NCBI GenBank assembly: GCA_946405625.1
Contig: CAMJHQ010000003.1
Location: forward strand, 62,001-126,000
Source of the DNA: an uncultured Lachnospiraceae bacterium
Lineage (GTDB): Bacteria; Bacillota; Clostridia; Lachnospirales; Lachnospiraceae
Direction of reading: 5' to 3'
Length of the DNA: 64,000 nucleotides
Shown: positions 20,367 through 29,574 of the stretch, one piece after another
How the letters are laid out: every line of letters begins with the position of its first letter
How positions within the stretch are numbered: position 1 is the first letter of the stretch
The notes under the pieces: model-generated
Databases searched by the model: none
What the model saw: only the letters and a program-made list of their open reading frames with translations
What the model was told of the DNA's origin: nothing
Position numbers and translations under genes: made by a program

Positions 20367-21164
20367 CTATAATTCAATAACATCTCCGGGTTCATCACGC
20401 TTTGCAACATTCAGATTAAAGTCTCTGACATCATCAGAGAAAGGATTATCCTGTATTTCGGATTTAACCGTCTCATATGCAAGCTCTTCAAAATTGTTTT
20501 CTTTTGATAAATGACCAAGAGATATTGATATTATATGATCATTCAACAGTTCTTTAATCAGCCTTCCGGATGAATCATTTGATAAATGTCCTCTATCTCC
20601 GAGAATTCTTCTTTTAAGATCATATGGATAAGGCCCTACTTCAAGCATATGAACATCATGATTCGATTCAATAAGCATTGCATCACTGTTCATAAGAAAC
20701 TGACGCAGATCGTCATCATAACAACCCATATCCGTTGCAACTACTGCCTTTCTGCTTCCTTCATGAAAACTATAACAAACAGGTTCACGAGCATCATGAG
20801 ATATTGGATGAACTCTGATCTCAAGATTTCCCACAGAGAAAATATCATTACTTCCTATCTCTCTGAAAAGAGAGCTGTCATACTTACCCATATTTCTGCA
20901 TTCCTTGATACCCTGAATAGTACCCTCAGTTGCAAAAACTGGTATATCATATTTCCTGAGAAGCACTCCGAGCCCCTTGATATGATCATTATGTTCATGT
21001 GTTATCAGAACTCCGTCGATATCTTTCCCGGTATGGCCTGCTTTATTAAGTCCTTCTTCGATTTTCTTTAAACTGATGCCTGTATCAACCAGGATAACCG
21101 TATCTCCGTCTCCGATATAGGTACAGTTACCGCTGCTTCCACTGGCAATACTCATCATTCTCAT
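20367..21164 (-). CDS. MBL fold metallohydrolase, YycJ/WalJ type
   Basis: 265 aa; MSIASGSSGNCTYIGDGDTVILVDTGIS, LITHEHNDHIKGL, VVATDMGCY, GHLSNDSSGRLI. Confidence 0.88.
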   Translation of the reverse strand: MRMMSIASGSSGNCTYIGDGDTVILVDTGISLKKIEEGLNKAGHTGKDIDGVLITHEHNDHIKGLGVLLRKYDIPVFATEGTIQGIKECRNMGKYDSSLFREIGSNDIFSVGNLEIRVHPISHDAREPVCYSFHEGSRKAVVATDMGCYDDDLRQFLMNSDAMLIESNHDVHMLEVGPYPYDLKRRILGDRGHLSNDSSGRLIKELLNDHIISISLGHLSKENNFEELAYETVKSEIQDNPFSDDVRDFNLNVAKRDEPGDVIEL

Positions 21165-21290
21165 ATATTATTTCCAATCAATTTAATAACTTATTGGGGA
21201 TAAATAAATAACACATAAAAAATTGCACATTTATAAATTGCATATATATAAATTACATATATAAAATATATCAATCCCCTATATAATTAT

Positions 21291-21317
21291 AGGTGCCAAA
21301 AGAAACTTTTGACACCT
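21291..21317. terminator. Hairpin downstream of ilvA
   Basis: AGGTGCCAAAAG-AAA-CTTTTGACACCT inverted repeat. Confidence 0.5.
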
Positions 21318-21340
21318 AAATTTTATCATTTATTCAGGCT

Positions 21341-22564
21341 TTAGAAAATAGCCTTCGGGCTCTTATCTATCGGTCTGTAGCCTTTTTCCTTAAGAACCTC
21401 AAATATCTTTTCCTTATGCTCAGGTCCAAAGGCCTCAAGCGTGATAACAAGTTCCACAGCTGTATTTCTGTTGAGTGATACAAACTGATTATGATCGAGC
21501 TTGATGATATTTCCCTGAAGCTCTGCAATTATATTCGAAACTTTACCAAGTTCTCCCGGCTTATCCGGAAGAAGAACCGATACAGTAAAGATACGGCTTC
21601 TTGCAATAAGTCCATGCTGAACAACCGAAGAAAGCGTGATGATATCCATATTTCCGCCGGATATAATGCTTACAACCTTCTTGCCTTCAGCCGGAAGATG
21701 CTTTAATGCAGCGACTGTAAGAAGTCCTGAATTTTCGGCTATCATCTTATGATTCTCGATCATATCAAGAAATGTAACTATAAGTTCGCTGTCTTCTACA
21801 GTTATTATCTCATCGATATTCTTCTGAATATACGGGAATATCTTTTCACCCGGTGTTTTTACTGCGGTACCGTCAGCTATTGTATTAACACCCGGAAGTG
21901 TTGTAACTGCACCTTTTTCAAGTGACACCTGCATACAGTTAGCTCCTGCAGGCTCAACACCTATAACCTTAATATTCGGATTCATCATCTTCGCAAGTGT
22001 CGATACACCTGTTGCAAGTCCGCCTCCTCCGATAGGTACAAGAATTATATCTACAAAAGGAAGTTCCTTCAGGATCTCCATAGCTACCGTACTTTGACCT
22101 GTTGCAACTCCGAGATCATCAAAAGGATGGATAAAAGTATATCCCTTCTCCTCAGCAAGCTTAAGAGCATATTCACAGGATTCATCATATACGTCTCCGT
22201 AGAGAACAACCTCAGCTCCATAGCTCTTCGTACGATTAACCTTTATAAGCGGAGTTGTTGTCGGCATAACGATCACAGCCTTAACTCCGTAAGCCTTTGC
22301 AGCATAAGCAACACCCTGTGCATGATTTCCCGCAGATGCTGTAATAAGTCCCTTCTCTCTTTCTTCATCAGAAAGCGTACTTATCTTATAATATGCACCC
22401 CTTATCTTATATGCACCTGTAACCTGCATATTTTCAGGTTTCAGATAAACTCTGTTACCTGTAAGATTACTGAAATATTCTGATTCAATGAGGCCTGTAT
22501 TACGAGCAACCTTTGAAACAACCTCGTATGCCTCTTCGCATTTCTCTCTGGTTATTGTATCCAT
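21341..22564 (-). CDS. ilvA: Threonine ammonia-lyase (threonine dehydratase) with C-terminal ACT domain
   Basis: 407 aa; VYLKPENMQVTGAYKIRGAYYKI, SAGNHAQGVAYAAK, VPIGGGGLATG; ACT-like tail VLLPDKPGELGKVSNIIAELQGN. Confidence 0.93.
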   Translation of the reverse strand: MDTITREKCEEAYEVVSKVARNTGLIESEYFSNLTGNRVYLKPENMQVTGAYKIRGAYYKISTLSDEEREKGLITASAGNHAQGVAYAAKAYGVKAVIVMPTTTPLIKVNRTKSYGAEVVLYGDVYDESCEYALKLAEEKGYTFIHPFDDLGVATGQSTVAMEILKELPFVDIILVPIGGGGLATGVSTLAKMMNPNIKVIGVEPAGANCMQVSLEKGAVTTLPGVNTIADGTAVKTPGEKIFPYIQKNIDEIITVEDSELIVTFLDMIENHKMIAENSGLLTVAALKHLPAEGKKVVSIISGGNMDIITLSSVVQHGLIARSRIFTVSVLLPDKPGELGKVSNIIAELQGNIIKLDHNQFVSLNRNTAVELVITLEAFGPEHKEKIFEVLKEKGYRPIDKSPKAIF

Positions 22565-22661
22565 ACTAATACCTCGTCATCATTTACCAAAGGGACTTCC
22601 CTTCGGTAAGTAGTATTAAAATAATTAAATCTAACATCCGGCATTTTAAAGCCATGAAATA

Positions 22662-23624
22662 TTACTCTTCAAAATTGCCTGCGACTCCGCTATCCATAAT
22701 GATATCCGTATCCTTCTTGACATCAAAGTCAGCAAACAAAGCATTAATATATTCTTCCGGATCAAACTTCTGAAGATCGGTGATCTTCTCTCCAACACCG
22801 ATATATTTGATCGGACATTTAAGCTCATTCATAATGGCTATTGCAATACCACCCTTGGCAGTACCGTCAAGCTTAGTAAGAATGATTCCGTTAATCTCAG
22901 TTACTGTCGAGAACTGTCTGGCCTGTTCCAGAGCATTCTGGCCTGTTGATCCGTCAAGAACGATCATTGTTTCAACATAAGCTTCCGGATATTCTCGTTC
23001 TATAACTCTTCTCATTTTTGCAAGCTCATCCATGAGATTCTTCTTGTTATGAAGACGGCCGGCTGTATCTATAAGAAGAAGATCCGTCTTACGTGCCTTT
23101 GCTGCTTTAACTGCATCAAATACAACAGCTGAAGGATCAGCTCCTTCATTATGTGCAATAATATCCACTCCGGCTCTTTCAGCCCATGTACGAAGCTGTT
23201 CGATAGCTCCCGCTCTGAAGGTATCTGCAGCGGCAACCATTGTACGTCTTCCGTCGCCCTTATATAGAGCAGCAAGCTTTCCTACGGAAGTTGTCTTTCC
23301 GACACCATTTACGCCTATGATAAATACAACACTATGTGCATCCTCATAACAGTAAGCTGCATCATTCATAACTATCTGGTCACGAAGAATATTCTTAACG
23401 AGTTCCTTACATTCCTCGGCATCTGTAATTCCGAGTTCTTCTACCTTTTCTCTTAATTCATCGATAACCTTTTCCGTTGTTTCAAAACCCATATCTGACT
23501 CGATGAGTGTTTCTTCAAGATTGTCATAGAAATCATCATCGATTTTCTTTGTCTGCTTAAAAACATTGGATATATTCTGGCTGGTCTTCTTTAGACCTTC
23601 TTTTAATCTTTGAAAAAATCCCAT
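22662..23624 (-). CDS. ftsY: Signal recognition particle receptor FtsY
   Basis: MGFFQRLKEGLKKTSQNI..., GVNGVGKTTSVGKLA, DTAGRLHNKKNLMDEL, ILTKLDGTAKGG; ATG at 23624 with GGAGG. Confidence 0.95.
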   Translation of the reverse strand: MGFFQRLKEGLKKTSQNISNVFKQTKKIDDDFYDNLEETLIESDMGFETTEKVIDELREKVEELGITDAEECKELVKNILRDQIVMNDAAYCYEDAHSVVFIIGVNGVGKTTSVGKLAALYKGDGRRTMVAAADTFRAGAIEQLRTWAERAGVDIIAHNEGADPSAVVFDAVKAAKARKTDLLLIDTAGRLHNKKNLMDELAKMRRVIEREYPEAYVETMIVLDGSTGQNALEQARQFSTVTEINGIILTKLDGTAKGGIAIAIMNELKCPIKYIGVGEKITDLQKFDPEEYINALFADFDVKKDTDIIMDSGVAGNFEE

Positions 23625-23655
23625 TTTTTCCTCCACGTAATTCAGTTTATTTCAG

Positions 23656-23733
23656 CAGGAGACACAATCGGTAATGCCCCTGAGATGACACAACTGGAAT
23701 GGTCACTCAGGGGCATTCCGATTGTGTCTCCTG
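23656..23733. repeat. Long near-perfect inverted repeat between smc and ftsY
   Basis: CAGGAGACACAATCGG(T)AATGCCCCTGAG ... CTCAGGGGCATTCCGATTGTGTCTCCTG. Confidence 0.9.
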
Positions 23734-23816
23734 AGATGACAATAATATTTAGTCTGCAAATATATTGACCATTCATATATTATAGCCGGCCAGATAATAT
23801 TGACCATCCAAATATA

Positions 23817-26800
23817 TTAATCGTCCAGGTCGTCTTCGATAAGATTAACAGAAACGAGTGTCGAAACACCTTTCTCCTGCATTGTAATACCGTACAAACG
23901 ATTTGCTGCCTCCATAGTACCCTTTCTGTGTGTGATAACTATGAACTGTGTTGACTTGGTAAGTCTGTCAAGATAATGTGCGAAATGTCCTACGTTTGCA
24001 TCATCCAAGGCAGCCTCGATCTCATCAAGGATACAGAATGGTGACGGCTTAAGACTCTGGATTGCAAAAAGAAGAGAAATCGCAGTAAGACTCTTCTCAC
24101 CACCCGAAAGCTGCATCATATTCTGAAGTTTCTTTCCCGGCGGCTGAGCATTTATTATTACACCTGTTTCAAGAAGATTTTCCTCATCAACAAGTGTAAG
24201 TGATGCTTTACCACCTCCGAAAAGCTCTTTGAATACCTTGGCAAACATTTCCTGAATATCCTTAAACTTCTCGGCGAATGTCTCCTTCATCGCCTTATCA
24301 AGATCGGCGATTATGCTCTTAAGATTCGCCTCTGCCTGAAGAATATCATCTCTTTGACCCTTCAGGAAGAAATATCTCTCGGATACATCCTTATATTCTT
24401 CAATTGCATTTACATTTACATCACCCAGTGCTTTGATCTTCTGCTTTACACTGTTTATGTCTTTCTTAAGAGATGCAGCAGTTCCGCATTCTTCATCTCT
24501 GAGTTCCGCAGCAGCACTGTAAGTCATCTGATATTCTTCCCACATATAATTTGTGAGATTATCCTTATCCGATTCAAGCTTTTCGAGAGTCATCTTGAGT
24601 GAATACTCAGACTTCTCGAGACCGCCGATCTGCTGTGTAAGTCCGTCTCTCTTCTCAAAGAACTGCTTATGATTCTTATTAATATCTTCTCTTTGAGTAG
24701 TAAGCTCTGCAAGCTTGTCAGCTATCTTTGCCATTTCCGTGGCATTATCAGCCTTCTGTTTCTTCAGTTCTTCATATTCTTCCTGAAGTGCTTCAACATT
24801 ATCGGACTGATCAAGAAGTCTTTCACGACAGTTTTCAATCTCATCCTCAACTCTGTCTTTATCAAGTCCAAGTCTGATAAGGTCACTCTCGATATATCCT
24901 TCGCTCTGCTTTACTGTACTTGCTTCAAGAGTTGCAGCCTGAACATCGTTTTCTCTTGCTGTTCTCTCTTCTTTCTTCTCAGTAAGCTCCTTCTCAAGCT
25001 TTTCTATAAGAACATTTCTGTCATTTATAGCATTTTCAGCCTGCTTACCCGAATCAAAAAGCTCTGCCTTATTATCTTCAATCTGTTTAACCTGTGTCTG
25101 AAGCTCCTGATTTTCCATATTGATCGATGCAAAATCAGCTTCAATCGCACTGAGTTTCTCTTCAATACCTGAAAGGCGGATATTCACAGAGTTCTGATCT
25201 ATAGAAAGTCTCTGAATCTGCTTCTGGAAATTATCACGCTGCTCCTTCAGAGAGTCTCTCTTCATCTTAAGATTCGTTTCTTCTTCTCTGGCTTTTCTGA
25301 GGAGATTATTAGTCTCACCTATCTCCTTTGTAATCTCATCAAGCTCTCTCTTACGACCGAGAAGATTACTGGAATTTCTGAAAGCTCCACCGGTCATAGC
25401 TCCGCCGGGATTAATAAGTTCTCCGGTAGGGGTGACAAGCCTGAGCGTCTGTCTGTATTTCTTCGCTATAGCAATTGCATTATCAATATTATCAACTACA
25501 ATACTTCTTCCGAGAAGACTTTCTATAATACCGCTGTACTTAGGATCTGTTTTAACAAGCTTAGAAGCAACTCCGATTACTCCCTTCTCCTTCAGTGCAT
25601 CCGGATCAACGCTTCCTCTGCTCTGTACGGTTGTTATAGGGAGAAATGTAGCCCTTCCTAGTTTGTTGGTTCTGAGATATGCGATCATATCCTTCGCCGT
25701 ACCTTCATCCTCGGTAACGATATTCTGAATACTTCCGCCAAGAGAAGTCTCTATGGCAGTCTCATATTCCTCATCAACCTTGATAATATCTGCAACAACT
25801 CCGACGATTCCCTTATACTGAGCCTTTTTCTCCATAACCTTACGGATACTTACGCCGTAGCCTTCATATCGCTCTGTCAGATTTCTGAGACTTTCATGTC
25901 TTGACTGAAGACTTATTACCTGCTGTGTATATTTTGAAATCTCATTCTTAACATCATTGCTTCTATCAGTCGACGCCCTGAGATCAGCCTCAGCCTTTTC
26001 AAGTTCTCTGGTATATCTGGTAATACCTTCTTCGATTGATTCTTTCTCTGATGTAAGTGTCTTCTTCTCAGCAGAAGCCTTCTCTTCTTCACTCTTATCA
26101 GCAAGATACTTGCTTCTGAGCTCAGTACGTCTGAGTTCGATATTCTCAAGCATCGTATCATATCTTGCAATCTTTTCTTTAAGACTTCCGCCTTCGTTCA
26201 TGAAGTCAATAATATCAGCTTTTGCCGAATTTATTGACTGTTCGATAGCCTCTTCTTCCATAAGAGCCTTATCACGGGCGAATTCAGCCTTTTTCAGAAT
26301 ATCTGATTTTTCTCTTAAAACATCCTGAATTCCATCTTTCTTTTTTGTTGTTTCTTCTATTTCTTTCTCAAGTCGGATTATTTCTGCCTTATATCTTTCT
26401 ATCTGAGAATGAATCTCTGTACCGCTTTTCTCTTCAGATTCGATTTTGGTCTGAATAACCTCCATCTGTCCGTCAGCTTCCTTATCGGCGACCTTCTTAT
26501 CATTAAGAAGGTTACGATACTCATCGATTTCCTCCTCTAACTGAGAAAGTTCCTCTTCAAGCTTGTTATATTCCTGTTTTGTATACTCAAACTCTTTATA
26601 TACTCTTTCAATATCAGCCTGTGTGATTTCAAGCTTCTCATTATTCTCTTTAAGCTTCTCATCAAGCTTATCAATCTCAAAAAGGAAGGAATTGATCTCA
26701 AGTTTCTTAAGCTCTTCTTTGAAACTCAGATATTCCTTAGCTTTTTCGGACTGGATACGGAGCGGTTCAACTCTTTCCTCAAGTCCGGAAAGTATATCAT

Positions 26801-27374
26801 TTACTCGATTAAGATTTACATGCTCCGCCTCGAGATTCTTCTCTGTTATTTCTTTATTCTTCTTATACTTAACAATACCTGCAGCTTCGTCAAAAAGTGC
26901 ACGTCTGTCTTCAGGCTTATCAGAAAGAATTCTTTCGATCTGGCCCTGTCCAATGATGGAATAACCTTCCTTACCGATACCAGTATCAAAGAAGAGTCTT
27001 GTTATATCCTTCAATCGGCTTGGATTTCCATTGATGAGATATTCACTTTCACCGGATCTGTATACTCTTCTTGCAACTGTAACTTCACTGTAATCTATAG
27101 GAAGGCTCTTGTCGGAGTTATCGAGTGTTATAGCAACATAAGCTGCACCCTGAGGCTTCCTCTGCTCGGTACCGGAGAAAATAACATCCTCCATATTAGC
27201 ACCTCTCAGCTTCTTCGCACTCTGCTCACCGAGAACCCATCTTACTGCATCTGCAACATTACTCTTACCTGAACCATTTGGTCCGACGATACCTGTAATA
27301 CCCTGTTCAAACTTAAAATCTATTTTATTAGCAAAAGATTTAAAACCGTTAACTTCTATATTCTTTAAATACAT
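23817..27374 (-). CDS. smc: Chromosome segregation protein SMC
   Basis: 1185 aa; GPNGSGKSNVADAVRWVLGEQSAKKLRG, coiled coils, hinge, LSGGEKSLTAISLLFAIQ, CILDEIEAALDDANV. Confidence 0.97.
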   Translation of the reverse strand: MYLKNIEVNGFKSFANKIDFKFEQGITGIVGPNGSGKSNVADAVRWVLGEQSAKKLRGANMEDVIFSGTEQRKPQGAAYVAITLDNSDKSLPIDYSEVTVARRVYRSGESEYLINGNPSRLKDITRLFFDTGIGKEGYSIIGQGQIERILSDKPEDRRALFDEAAGIVKYKKNKEITEKNLEAEHVNLNRVNDILSGLEERVEPLRIQSEKAKEYLSFKEELKKLEINSFLFEIDKLDEKLKENNEKLEITQADIERVYKEFEYTKQEYNKLEEELSQLEEEIDEYRNLLNDKKVADKEADGQMEVIQTKIESEEKSGTEIHSQIERYKAEIIRLEKEIEETTKKKDGIQDVLREKSDILKKAEFARDKALMEEEAIEQSINSAKADIIDFMNEGGSLKEKIARYDTMLENIELRRTELRSKYLADKSEEEKASAEKKTLTSEKESIEEGITRYTRELEKAEADLRASTDRSNDVKNEISKYTQQVISLQSRHESLRNLTERYEGYGVSIRKVMEKKAQYKGIVGVVADIIKVDEEYETAIETSLGGSIQNIVTEDEGTAKDMIAYLRTNKLGRATFLPITTVQSRGSVDPDALKEKGVIGVASKLVKTDPKYSGIIESLLGRSIVVDNIDNAIAIAKKYRQTLRLVTPTGELINPGGAMTGGAFRNSSNLLGRKRELDEITKEIGETNNLLRKAREEETNLKMKRDSLKEQRDNFQKQIQRLSIDQNSVNIRLSGIEEKLSAIEADFASINMENQELQTQVKQIEDNKAELFDSGKQAENAINDRNVLIEKLEKELTEKKEERTARENDVQAATLEASTVKQSEGYIESDLIRLGLDKDRVEDEIENCRERLLDQSDNVEALQEEYEELKKQKADNATEMAKIADKLAELTTQREDINKNHKQFFEKRDGLTQQIGGLEKSEYSLKMTLEKLESDKDNLTNYMWEEYQMTYSAAAELRDEECGTAASLKKDINSVKQKIKALGDVNVNAIEEYKDVSERYFFLKGQRDDILQAEANLKSIIADLDKAMKETFAEKFKDIQEMFAKVFKELFGGGKASLTLVDEENLLETGVIINAQPPGKKLQNMMQLSGGEKSLTAISLLFAIQSLKPSPFCILDEIEAALDDANVGHFAHYLDRLTKSTQFIVITHRKGTMEAANRLYGITMQEKGVSTLVSVNLIEDDLDD

Positions 27375-27376
27375 CT

Positions 27377-28063
27377 CTAAGATACTCCCAGTGTTACCAA
27401 GGTTTTATGAGCAGCAATCTGCTCAGCAAGCTTTTTCGAACCTGCATCACCGTGTTCATATTCCTTATCATCTATAAAGCAGGCTGCAAAATATGTCTTA
27501 TTATGTGCCGGTCCTGTTTCCTTGATGATCTTATAGGTTACTCTGTGTCCGAGTGCCTGTGCATATTCCTGAAGTGATGTCTTAGCATCAAAAAATGCCG
27601 ATTCTTTAACAATATCAGAATCAGATAAAAGATGTTTCTTAACATATCTTGTTGCGGCATTCATACCTCCGTCAAGATATATCGCACCGAGTATAGATTC
27701 GAAAATGTCACAAAGTATTGAGCTTCTATTACGACCTCCGGAATTGTTTTCACCCTGACCAAGGAAAATGTACTCCCCAAGTCCAAGAAGCTTGACTATC
27801 TGAGATAATGTATATTCACAAACAAGACTCGCTCTAAGTTTTGTAAGCTCGCCCTCCGATTTCTCAGGATACTTCTTAAAAAGTTCCTTACTTACAACAA
27901 ATTCAAGAATGGCATCTCCGAGAAACTCGAGTCTTTCATAAGATACTCTTTCAATCTGACATTCATGTATATATGACCTATGAGTCATCGCAACTTCAAG
28001 AAGGCCTCTGTCTTTGAATTTGTATCCGACTATACTTTCTATTTCAGCAAAATTATCCGACAT
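27377..28063 (-). CDS. rnc: Ribonuclease III
   Basis: MSDNFAEIESIVGYKFKD..., ERLEFLGDAILE, LCDIFESILGAIYLDGG; ATG at 28063 with GAGG upstream. Confidence 0.95.
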   Translation of the reverse strand: MSDNFAEIESIVGYKFKDRGLLEVAMTHRSYIHECQIERVSYERLEFLGDAILEFVVSKELFKKYPEKSEGELTKLRASLVCEYTLSQIVKLLGLGEYIFLGQGENNSGGRNRSSILCDIFESILGAIYLDGGMNAATRYVKKHLLSDSDIVKESAFFDAKTSLQEYAQALGHRVTYKIIKETGPAHNKTYFAACFIDDKEYEHGDAGSKKLAEQIAAHKTLVTLGVS

Positions 28064-29072
28064 TGTCTGTTTCCTCAAAACCTCTCACTATTTTACCGCT
28101 TACATCATTTTCTATAAATGTTCTGCACTGTTCTATTGCAGAAATCACTTCATCCTCTTTCGAATTACCATGTATCTTTACAACAAGTCCGTTTAACCCC
28201 AGCAGCGGAGCTCCGCCCTTGTTGGATGCACTGAACTTATTCTTCATATCAACAAGAGAACTCTTGATCAAAAGACCGCCTATCTTACCTTTAGCAGATG
28301 ATTTGATCGCACCCTTCATCTCGCCGAGTATCATTTTGGCCAGACCTTCATAGAGCTTTATAATTACATTTCCGACGAAGGCTTCAGTAAGTATAACATC
28401 CACCTTTCCATAAGGAATATCCCTGGATTCTATACTGCCGACAAAGTTGATATCTTTGCATTCCTTAAGTAGAGGGATTGTATCCTTAACAAGCTGATTA
28501 CCTTTTTCAGATTCAACTCCGATATTCACTATACCCACAGTGGGATTTTTACGTCCCAGAACACTTTCCATATATATCGAACCCATTTTTGCAAATTGAA
28601 CAAGCACATCGGGCTTGGCATCTACATTTGCGCCGCAGTCGATAAGAAGCGAGGGTTCGCCCGTGGTGGGAATAAGCGGGGCAAGCGGTGCTCTCTTAAC
28701 GCATTTCGGTTTGCCGACTACAAAGAGTCCTCCTGCAAGTATCGCACCTGAACTTCCGGATGATATTACAGCATCTGCCTTACCTTCTTTAACCAGATTC
28801 ATTGCAACTACCAGAGAAGAATCCTTCTTCTTTTTAACAGCCTCAACAGGCTTTTCATCAAGAGTTATCTCTTCGGTTGCATCAACAACCTCAATCCTGT
28901 CTTTATCATACTCCTCATTGGCGAGAAGCTTATTAAGCAGCTTTGCATGACCTGTTAGAAACACCTTAACTTTCGGATTCTTTTTAATCCCGATAACAGC
29001 ACCCTTAACCATTACTGATGCACCATTATCTCCACCAAAAGTATCTATAGCAATTCTGATGATATCACCCAT
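28053..29072 (-). CDS. plsX: Phosphate acyltransferase PlsX
   Basis: 339 aa; RIAIDTFGGDNGASVMVKG, LAPLIPTTGEPSLLIDCGANVDAKP. Confidence 0.95.
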   Translation of the reverse strand: MGDIIRIAIDTFGGDNGASVMVKGAVIGIKKNPKVKVFLTGHAKLLNKLLANEEYDKDRIEVVDATEEITLDEKPVEAVKKKKDSSLVVAMNLVKEGKADAVISSGSSGAILAGGLFVVGKPKCVKRAPLAPLIPTTGEPSLLIDCGANVDAKPDVLVQFAKMGSIYMESVLGRKNPTVGIVNIGVESEKGNQLVKDTIPLLKECKDINFVGSIESRDIPYGKVDVILTEAFVGNVIIKLYEGLAKMILGEMKGAIKSSAKGKIGGLLIKSSLVDMKNKFSASNKGGAPLLGLNGLVVKIHGNSKEDEVISAIEQCRTFIENDVSGKIVRGFEETDNVG

Positions 29073-29163
29073 AATAACATCCCTTTCAGAATAAATAATT
29101 ATTCCAAAAACTCAACTGTATTATTTTATCGTATCCTATCTATTAATGCAACAAAAGAAAAAA

Positions 29164-29181
29164 GCTCCGCCTAAGCGGAGC
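29164..29181 (-). terminator. Rho-independent terminator downstream of rpmF
   Basis: GCTCCGCTTAGGCGGAGC followed by TTTTTTCTTTT on the minus strand. Confidence 0.85.
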
Positions 29182-29193
29182 ATTCTATCTTGA

Positions 29194-29376
29194 TTAATCT
29201 ACAGCTACGATTTCTTTCTGATTGTATGAACCACAGTTCTTGCAAACTCTGTGTGGCATCATGAGCTCACCGCACTTGCTGCACTTAACAAGTGTAGGGG
29301 CTGTCATCTTAAAGTTAGCTGCTCTTCTCTTATTTCTTCTTGCTTTAGAGATTTTTCCCTTTGGACAGATTGACAT
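29194..29376 (-). CDS. rpmF: 50S ribosomal protein L32
   Basis: MSICPKGKISKARRNKRRAANFKMTAPTLVKCSKCGELMMPHRVCKNCGSY; GGAGG before ATG 29376. Confidence 0.95.
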   Translation of the reverse strand: MSICPKGKISKARRNKRRAANFKMTAPTLVKCSKCGELMMPHRVCKNCGSYNQKEIVAVD

Positions 29377-29411
29377 GCGAATAACACCTCCTTCGAAAAC
29401 CAACTTTTGCT

Positions 29412-29440
29412 ATTATATTAAAGCATAATATAAATGTCAA
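29412..29440 (-). promoter_or_regulatory. Consensus sigma-A promoter for rpmF
   Basis: Minus strand TTGACA-N17-TATAAT, exact consensus hexamers. Confidence 0.85.
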
Positions 29441-29574
29441 CTACTTTTTGAATATTTTTTATTACTATTCACAGTTATATATATTCATAGGCAGAATGCT
29501 TAATTATAAGCAAAACTGTCCATGAATGTATATGAAGTTGTCTGAGAATAGTAACCAATACCCTGAATCTTTAA

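Noticed and set aside
24669-25172. Plus-strand ORFs opposite smc (e.g. 167 aa)
   Set aside because: Hydrophobic Phe/Leu/Ser-rich shadow ORFs of a coiled-coil gene; no RBS or family signal
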